Positions 56,285 to 64,000 of a stretch of 64,000 bases of DNA are shown here, piece after piece (within the stretch, counting starts at the first letter, position 1; every line of letters starts with the position of its first letter). The translations under genes and the position numbers were made by a program. Under the pieces are notes generated by a model that did no database searches, was not told where the DNA came from, and was given only the letters and a program-made list of their open reading frames with translations. The DNA lies in NCBI GenBank assembly GCA_003952965.2, contig CM025851.1, positions 35,134,758 through 35,198,757 of the forward strand, in the 5' to 3' direction. This stretch comes from Morella rubra (taxonomy: Eukaryota > Streptophyta > Magnoliopsida > Fagales > Myricaceae).

Positions 56285-58332
56285 ATGTAGGTCTTCCCCA
56301 CAACCTCTTCAGACCTGCTTCTATGCATCTTCTCCTTTACCATCCCATATTCTCTTACTCTTTTAACTCTCTCCTTTGCGACGTTTGATCCTTGTTTTTT
56401 CTAATATTATTTGCAGGAGACCCGAGGAGAATCCCTTGGACCTCAACAACTTGCCTGATGATTTTAGAGAGCATGGTAAACAGGTCTTTGAGGACAGCTC
56501 TTCCTCCGGTAAAACTTTTTTTTTTTTTTTTTTCTGATATATAGTCTTATTAGATAGAGATCTTTATAGCGAGCATAGACTTAACAAATGGAAGGCAAAA
56601 GGAAAAAAAAAAGTGGAGCTTCAAGTTATGAAAGGCAAGGATTGTTCTTTTTTTGAACTTTTCACCGCTTGGATGTACAGGGCTATAATAGCTGCAAACA
56701 ATTTTTCACTCTTCTAAAATTGCACTCGCTCATAGCTGTGAATGAGCGGAATTATCATGTCCCGACTCTCCTGTTTCTATTTCCTTCTCCATCATATTTC
56801 AAATGAAAGGAATAAAACTAGGAAAAGGTGGCTTAAAGACCATTACTTCAAAACGATTTCCTGGTGTCATTCTTGGTTTGGGTAATTAGGGTTCGGCTTT
56901 AAGGCTGTGAAGGGTCTCGTCAAAGTTGCTTTAATTGGCTGTTTTGATCGCAGGCTGTAGGAAAAAGAAAAGCGGCGGAAAGGATGGAAAAGACGAGTGC
57001 GGGAAGGTCTACGAGTGTAGGTTTTGTTCCCTCAAGTTCTGTAAATCTCAGGCTCTCGGGGGACACATGAACCGCCACCGCCAAGGCAAGTACTTTCTAA
57101 GTTCGTTTCTATTCGGCAAAGTTACTAGCTAGATAGTAGTATCATTATTATATTGGAGAATGGGGTCACTGCCTGTTAAATGATTTGGTTAAATGATTTT
57201 GTCATGAAGCGTGGTCATTTCAATCTCTAGGAAACAAATTGTTCGGGAGTTTGCTGAAATTCTTGGTGTGAGTTTCTTGCATTTGACTTGATTTGATGTG
57301 ATTTCTGTGTTGGATGGTCAGAGAGAGAGACAGAGACGCTGAACCGGGCTCGACAGCTTGTCTTCAGTACCGATAGCCTAGTCACCCAAGGGGCCTCTCA
57401 CCTAGGGTATGTATTAGTATATGTTATAGAACACCATTCCTCTCTTTTTTCTCTTAACCTCTTCTCCACCTACGCCTTCGTTACCTTCTTTTCTGCTTTA
57501 TGAGGAATTTTCAGCCGAAGAGCAAATTTATGAGCCATATACTATTTCGATCGAGTAATATAACTTGCCCGCTTGATTTGATCAGAGAGGTAGAAAGATT
57601 TGAAGTTTTTCCCTTCTTTTTCAAAACGTTTTAGGCTCCGAAAGAAAACCTACTTCTTATTTCATTTTTATGTGCAATGAACGAAATATTCTCGTGCTGG
57701 TTTACTCTAAATATTATCCCATTGATCTCGTCCATAGCTGCCAATACTACTTTGTTCCTCAACGTCAAGTAAACTAATTTAGAGTTCTCACTTGATATTC
57801 TGATCTTAGCTGCTGCCAACCAATCATACCAGGAGGCTATCATCCAGCAGGCAACATTGGAGACCCAACACTGCCTCTCAGATTTCCAAGATTCTTCTCT
57901 GGATCTCCGTCCACTCAGTTACCACCACCACCACAAGCACCACAACCACCTCAACCATATTTATACACCTCTCCCTCGCGGCCTATGTCCTTTCCCACGG
58001 TTTATGCTCAACATCAGATGAACGACTACTGTGTTGGCCATGTTCTCAGCAACAACCAACAATGCAGCCAGACAAACCTAAACTATTCACCAGATTCGAC
58101 TTACACTTGCATCGGTGCACCCGTTGGACAAGGGTTTGCGCCTGTTAGCAGCAGGGTCTCGGACTTGCTAGGATCGGCTGTGGGAGGAGGAGGGGGAGGG
58201 GGAAGTTCTGGTAGAGACGGGTCACTGCACAATCTGGAGGAGGGATTGAATTGGGGCAGGAGCTTTACAGGGACACAACAGCAACGCTTGGATCTTCCAA
58301 CCTCGATCAATCGGTTTCACGATGGGTTCTAA
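56285..58332 (+). CDS. JAG: JAGGED-type C2H2 zinc-finger transcription factor, complete
   Basis: JAGGED drives cell division and shape in leaves, sepals and petals. Coding exons: 56285-56286, 56417-56508, 56954-57085, 57322-57406, 57810-58332, giving 277 aa. The start codon is split: exon 1 ends in AT and exon 2 begins with G. The N-terminus MRPEENPLDLNNLPDDF carries the EAR-type repressor motif LDLNNLP. The single C2H2 finger YECRFCSLKFCKSQALGGHM with NRHRQ has the plant QALGGH core. ERETETLNRARQLVF follows. The tail is Pro-, Gly- and Ser-rich (GGYHPAGNIGDPTLPLRFPR, YTCIGAPVGQGF) and ends RLDLPTSINRFHDGF, like JAGGED proteins. The intron after HRQ has a GC donor (G/GCAAGT), needed to keep the conserved HRQ-ERETETL frame. 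The short paralogue NUBBIN is the main alternative, but the EAR start and the length favour JAGGED. Confidence 0.9.
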
Positions 58333-60167
58333 AGAGAAATTGTTTGAGTGATAGTTTGAATTACTAGTAGTCCACATTGGCACGCCACCCATGAAGACAA
58401 ACACAGGGAGGAGAGAGAGAGAAGAGAGAAGGAGAGAGAGAGAGAGATGACTGACTGACAGATGGGTCGTGAATGAAGAAGAGAGGTTTTTGGATTTCTC
58501 CTGGGATCGTAACAGCTTTTGAGCTCATGTTTATGCTCAGCTACTTTGGCTTGGAGCTGTACTATGGGGATCGAAGAAATATATATTGTATTGTTATGTA
58601 CAACTCAACTGTTGAAAACGGTGGAACTAGACCTGGTGGGACTAGAAGTTAGATATGAACTGAAAGTTCCCAACCTCTTTTGCACTTGGGGTTCGTTTTG
58701 CATGGAAATGATTATTCTAAAATGTTTTTTCGTTTTTCAATTAATGTAATATTTTTCTTTTTGGGTTTTGTTTGTCTTTCTACATAGACTTTACCCAGAG
58801 AAAAAACGGATGGGGGATTGGTTCTCTCTCACTCTCTGCAACGATAGTTGGGATCTTCTGGTTTCTCGGGACATTTTTTGGTTGTAGTGTCATACGATGC
58901 TTGCACAAATAGGGGTAACAACCCAGATAGAAGTTCCAATTCCACCTAGCACTTTTTGCCAAAAGTTTCCTGAGCAGAGCATCATATCTGTCAAGAAAGT
59001 CTGCAACATGCAGCTATGCGATTTTTCCATAAAAGCCCCTTTTTTGCAATTTTCTCTCGACAATATTAACTAATAACTTGTAACCCAAAGCAACATTGCT
59101 AGTGTACGGTCAGGGATATTTATTTTCGCCATGTTCTCCTTGTACTGTTTCCCTTTTCTTTATGAAACACTTAACTAAGAAATTGACTAGAATTAGTCTT
59201 AATTAGTACTGTACGGTTATGGATAACCCTTTGACGCTAGCTTTGCCAAGATCTAGGTTCGTGGTTTTGAGGCTCTGTTTTTTTAGAGTCTCAAGTCTCC
59301 TTTGAAGTCTGTTGTCTAGTGTCAGTAGGACAGTACGCATTTATGAAAAATTCTTCTTTATGTATTCATGATTTTTTTGGTGGGAGACAAGCAGTTTGAG
59401 GCACCACATGAGCCATGGGAGATTAAAAAATTTAGTTTTAAGGAGATTTTCCTGTTGTTGTGGCATTTGCTTGTATGAGTTTCCTCATACTTTCTGGGTA
59501 GTCTGGTATTTAGGATCATCTGGGTGATTGAGTTTTTAATGTAATTGTGTTTGAGTTATGCCTTTTGTTTGTCAAAGAGATTGGTAGTGTTTATACATCG
59601 ATTGATAAACTGAATAATATTGACATACTAACCCTGATAAAAAAAAAATTGGACACAATAGAAAGGGAGAATATTTTTTTGGCCAACAAAACTATAATTC
59701 ATCCTCATGCTCTGCCTTATGATATGCGTGGTCTTTTGCATCTTGATAAGTTGGGTTTTGCTAATATTAGATTTTAGGCTTTGTTTGTTTTTTGTTATGT
59801 TGAGTCTTTTGTTTGGTTTTTGTTTTTAGAATATTTGGTTTTGGATGTAACCATAGTATTCATCCTCCATAAGTGATGATTTTGAATATACTTGGAGGTA
59901 CCTCCTCCTTCCTAAAAGAAAAATCACTTATTTACTCCAAGTCAAGTTCGAGTTGGAAATATCTTTTTAGTTTTTCTTCAAATATTGGCTGATGTTTTTG
60001 TGATATACATACATACAAACCTATATATTGCTAGCCATATTATTTTAAGATATCTAGGGAACTTAACCTTGACGAAAATCCTAAAAAAAGTCACTATAAA
60101 TGACCATCAAAATTTGTCACCTCAAGGAAACATAAGAATAGGAAGTAACAAATATTAATAGGGATTC
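58333..60167. other. 3' UTR of the JAGGED-type gene and spacer
   Basis: The first several hundred bases include GA-repeat UTR sequence. At about 59400-59880 there is T/G-rich sequence (CCATAGTATTCATCCTCCAT) reminiscent of plant L1 LINE 3' tails, but too weak to call. No gene is supported. Confidence 0.4.
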
Positions 60168-60172
60168 TAAAT

Positions 60173-61109
60173 TGTTAGTGCATTTTTGTGTTGGCATATT
60201 CTATGTCAAAATATGTCGTGATCGAGTTGTAAGTTTGTGTCCCATGTGTTCAAGAGTTTGTCTTTGTGTCGTGTCCAAAGCTATCTCACGTTCGACTAAC
60301 ACTCAACCCACGCTCGAGCGCCTTATGGAAAATTCAAACATAGACATCAAGTTCGACTCACGCTCGAGCGACCAGTGAAGAATTCAAACAGAGACATAGC
60401 GTTTGACTCTCGTTTGATCTAGCTCAAGCGACTTCCGACAAATTTCGTAAATCACTAAATTTCTGGACTTTCTTTGTGAAACTTTGGGAAAACCTACTAG
60501 GTTTTGAGGGAGGCCGTCCAGAACTTAATTAAGGCTTCTATTGAGAATATTTGTACCTCCTTTCTTGAGAGAAAAACCTCAGAAGATTTATGCTTCAAGA
60601 TATTGATAAGTTTTTCTGAATTTTCAATCATCCTACTGTGGAACCTTCATAGTGTTAAAGGAGTGTTAAAGAACAAGATTTGTTCGTGAAGAATCCATAA
60701 GAAGAATCTCAGAGGTCTGAAGTGAATGCTGCATAGAGCGGGTCTAAGCAGGGACGCTTAGATTATTACATCAGGTTGTTAGATTCAAGCAACTAGGGTT
60801 ACCAGTGTCTGAATCAATATTTGTAAGATTTTATTCTTAGTAGATTTCAAGTGGCTACTAGCCCGGAGTGATTTTTCCTTTGAATGGTATTTCAAAGGTT
60901 TTCCACTTCGTCGCCAAATTCTTGTCTTTTTGTGTATTTGAAGTTTGTTTTAATTTTTCACTGTCTATTTGTTGATTGAGTTGATTATTATGCATATCTA
61001 GGCTGAAAATTTTAGAACATGTTTTAAAATTGTTATTGATTTGTTAATTAAAGGGAAAACACATATTCACCCCCTCTAAGTGTTAGTTAGGGTCTAAACC
61101 GATTTTTTA
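60173..61109 (+). mobile_element. Solo LTR, copia-like, 937 bp
   Basis: Starts TGTTAGTGCATTTTTGTG and runs to GGTCTAAACCGATTTTTTA, flanked by the 5-bp duplication TAAAT (60168-60172 and 61110-61114). The end segment ATATTCACCCCCTCTAAGTG and the inner CGCTCGAGCG motifs are shared with the split solo LTR at 20519-28950, which lies in the opposite orientation. No internal region is left. Fossil. Confidence 0.8.
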
Positions 61110-61772
61110 TAAATCCGTTACAATAATTAGATCAACGGCAAAGAAAAAACCTCTTGACATATTTTTAGCCTAAAAAGATATCTAAGGCTCAAACAAAAAA
61201 TTATTCTTTTTTTTTAGGTAAAATGGTGAAAGGGGGCAACTAGAGTAACTCACTCTTTTTGAGTGCCTCTATTTTCAGATGTCTTGCCCTCACAACCACT
61301 CTTGGGTGCCCCTATGTTCAGACCCCAAACCAAGTGGATTTCAGGAAATTATTTCATTTTCTTTTGATCAACTATTGTGTAATTACAATCTTCATTAACT
61401 CCACAACCATAAGGACTTTATTGTAAATCGCGAGCTTAATAATTGGAAGAAGAGGATTAATTCCATTATAGTGTTCTCTTCAGAATTCAAAAGTTTAAAA
61501 TTTTCACTTAAAATGATCTACTATTTCACGAAAAAGAAAATCACAGTACTTGAATCAAATAAAAAAAAAAAAAAAAATTTCGCTGGTAACCATACTAGCT
61601 ACTAGTTACGTTCTATATGTTGCATTAGAGTCGCTGAACGGCGCTGCTTCCCATAGTGAAAATGTGCCTCAAGTTATTTTGACTAAGAAGAAAAAAAGAA
61701 AAGAAAAGAAGATGTTCCTAATCAAACTACGCTGGCGAGATATTGTACTAAAGTTAAAAATTGTATAACTTA

Positions 61773-62107
61773 GGGGGTGTTTGTTTTGTAAAAAACTGTA
61801 TAATTTTGGTAGAATTTTGAATATTTATGTAGATTAAAGTTTATAGGTTTTTGTGTAAAGGTTAGTGAAAAATTTTGAAAGATATTTAATTTTTATTAGA
61901 GTTTATAAAAAGGTATAGAAAGAGATAATTTGATGTAATTGTTTAATAAAAAATATTGGAGTTAGGTGAAAAAAATATAGAGAGAATATTTGTTATAATT
62001 TTTTTAAAAAAAATTATTGAAGTTTGTGTGTAAAATTTTGGATGTTGATTTTGTAAATTTTGTTGAATATACTTATATTTTAAAATAGTTTTTAAAACAA
62101 ACATACC
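61773..62107. mobile_element. Tourist-like MITE (PIF/Harbinger type), 335 bp
   Basis: Left end GGGGGTGTTTGTTTTGTAAA and right end, reversed, GGTATGTTTGTTTTAAAAAC, with a TTA duplication on each side (61770-61772 and 62108-62110). The AT-rich interior is related to 47935-48275. No coding capacity. Confidence 0.75.
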
Positions 62108-64000
62108 TTAATATCAAGTGTTTTGATGTATTTAAGCTACTCAAATTTCATTTTTTTTCTTTTTAAAACAAAATAAATAAATAAATAATTACTCAAATTT
62201 CGGGCCCCTGAAGCCAGCTAATGAAACCCTACGAATCCTTTGACTTTCTACTGCTAGTTGCCTAGGAGCTTGACTAGCCAACCCAGTTTTTGGCCAATTA
62301 TTGTACATGTATGCTGAAGAAGATTAGGTGTTCAGGTGCTTAAAAGTGCAAAGATTGAAGTGATTGAAGGGATCGAGTCCGATATGAAGAGACGATTGTA
62401 GGAGCTATGGAAGAGACAGATTGCTTATGAGATCTGGCATCGATGAAAGTAACCCTAACCCTAGCCCTAAAAGGTTCAGACTATTGGAACATAGGTTAAG
62501 CTGGACTGCAACATGTCCCCCACTCGGCTGGAATTCAGTATCAGTTTGTCAACTAATGCAGCTACATCTCGGGCCCATACTGCCTAGTTCTTTGCATGAT
62601 TTTGTTGCCCTGCTGATTTCTCTTCCTCAGATTCAGTTCAGTCGACCTTTTTCTTTTCTCAAGTTTTGAAGTTATTAGTCTCTGTTACTGCTTTAATTCA
62701 TACTGATCAGCTCATGAAGAAAATCTTTCGCCATTTGGTCTGTCCAGGAGATGAACTGTTCTATGATAGATAAAACTATCCGTACAAGCTGTAGAAGCAA
62801 CAAGGCATGGATGTAAATCATTTAGTAATCAACCAGTTTCTCGGATGTTCCATCTTCTACAAATCAAGGATTCTGCCTTAAAAAGGTTTGAAGAACATAT
62901 TATGATGTTCGAAAGGACTAAAAAGTCCTTTGGTGTTGATTAAAGTTCTCTTGCATGCATGTTACAAAAGGACGGTTTGGCATTTCGCAAAAAAAAAAAA
63001 AGGGTTTCGTTTCGAACTAGTCTCTATGGTATTTAATTACTTGACTCTCTGCCCCATCTAACCTAAAAATATGTTGGAGTGCTTGATGAACTAGTAGCTA
63101 CAGCAACTCATTAAGTAGTACTTTTAGTTCGATCTGCTCCAACATTCTGAATAAGACACTCTATTGCTTAAATGCCCTACTGGAGCTAGTGGTTGTCTGA
63201 TGGTATCTCAACCAGTGTAACTTTTGAGTAAGTTTTCAGCCTCATATATAAGTATGTAATCCTTCTTCTTTTTTCTTCTGTTTTTGGCTTTTTAATGAAT
63301 CAGTGAACGAAGTTCTACTGTTTCATAACAAACAGAACCTGGAAGGAACAATTCTCCAGTGACTGTGGTCTCTTTCTTTCTATCTCCCCGGTGCGATCCC
63401 GAGACATATGTACGAGATGTAAGTTGACGAAGATTGCACTGCACAGACAGAGAGAGAGAGAGGGAGATGACACTGAGGGTCTGGATCTTAATTTGTGTTG
63501 TGTAGGGCCAGGACTACACAAATAAAAAAGCTGCATGTAACTGTCAAGACTGAAATCAGAGAGAGAAAGAGAGCGCGAGAGTGCAAAACCAATACAAGAG
63601 CCGCAGGAAAAGTGGACGCCTAGTGGTGCCTAGAGGCTCAGCTTATTCGTGCAATCATGAATGAGGGAATGTATAAAGCTGCTGAAAGGATTTCTACTTC
63701 ATATAATCCTTTTATATATCTTCTATTTATCTGTTTACAAAGACCAAAAAAAAAAGTTTCCCTTTGTTCATAATTTAATAGCTGTAACCTTTTTAGCAGC
63801 CTTAACAGTACTGTTTCTGGCACTTTATATAGCTCTCTTCCTCGGTATATAGCTCTCTTCCTCGGTATCTCTTGCTTGTGCTTTTTGTTTGTTTTGCTAA
63901 TCTTTCTCTGGTGGAAAATAAACAAGGACTTCCCTTTTGTAATACAAAGTTTGGTGCGCTAGCTCTTCGCCCTGCGCTTAGTGCTGGATAAATGCCAACA
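62108..64000. other. Spacer without supportable genes
   Basis: The plus frame at 62421-62669 and the minus frames at 63315-63536 and 63638-63925 have no domain I recognise. A short duplicated ATATAGCTCTCTTCCTCGGT occurs twice at about 63826-63866. A (GA)n run lies at about 63451-63464. The right edge may be upstream sequence of a gene beyond the window. Confidence 0.4.

Noticed and set aside
57086-57090. GT donor at 57090 as an alternative end of JAGGED-type exon 3
   Set aside because: It would add bases that break the frame into the conserved ERETETL segment; the GC donor at 57086 keeps it.
57631-57843. 70-aa minus-strand frame in the JAGGED-type gene
   Set aside because: Mostly intron 4 sequence read backwards; no domain.
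59547-59777. 76-aa plus-strand frame downstream of the JAGGED-type gene
   Set aside because: AT-rich, no domain, next to LINE-tail-like sequence; not enough to call.
1-64000. CRISPR arrays, operons, ribosome binding sites, phage attachment sites
   Set aside because: None seen, and none expected in plant nuclear DNA; direct repeats present are transposon or duplication products.

Overview
The window is nuclear DNA from a flowering plant, almost certainly a woody-type eudicot. It has spliced genes with GT-AG introns, RuBisCO small-subunit genes with plant light-response promoter boxes, plant-only gene families, and AT-rich spacers full of plant transposons. I cannot name the species from the sequence.

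Layout. Position 1-46 (minus) is the first 15 codons of a gene that runs off the left edge. A Ty3-gypsy relic lies at about 850-2060. A complete seven-exon KUP/HAK/KT potassium transporter (group I, HAK5-like, 765 aa) lies at 2827-5936 (minus). From 6763 to 35895 there is a tandem segmental duplication centred on rbcS. Block A (6763-29197) carries an intact rbcS (18752-19990) and an old rbcS relic (about 17685-18125). Block B (29236-35895) carries a second rbcS (33276-34735) with a one-base insertion in exon 3. Both blocks end in a small gene of unknown function, intact as 35612-35989 (minus) and broken in block A. Block A is 22.4 kb and block B only 6.7 kb. The difference is largely mobile elements, several of which can be proved by target-site duplications and by the empty site in the other block. 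One site is nested: a solo LTR (20519-28950) is split by another LTR-bounded sequence (21063-28406). That in turn holds an insert with decayed pieces of an O-fucosyltransferase and probably a fructose-bisphosphatase gene, and the insert holds a complete hAT element (26004-27767).

Right of the duplication lie a hAT element carrying the 5' end of an IQD calmodulin-binding-protein gene (37401-39808), a complete three-exon gene of a plant-specific family of unknown function (41013-42307, minus), another hAT element (44794-46481), the nuclear gene for plastid ribosomal protein L15 (48886-51262, minus), a LINE relic (53266-54130, minus), a complete JAGGED-type C2H2 zinc-finger gene (56285-58332, plus), a solo LTR (60173-61109) and a Tourist-like MITE (61773-62107). 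The remainder is spacer.

The host genes are functionally unrelated neighbours: potassium uptake, photosynthetic carbon fixation, plastid translation and lateral-organ growth. They are not an operon. The most distinctive content is the evolving rbcS locus, two cases of host-gene capture by DNA elements, and two unusual splicing features inferred for the JAGGED gene: a start codon split by an intron and a GC-AG intron.
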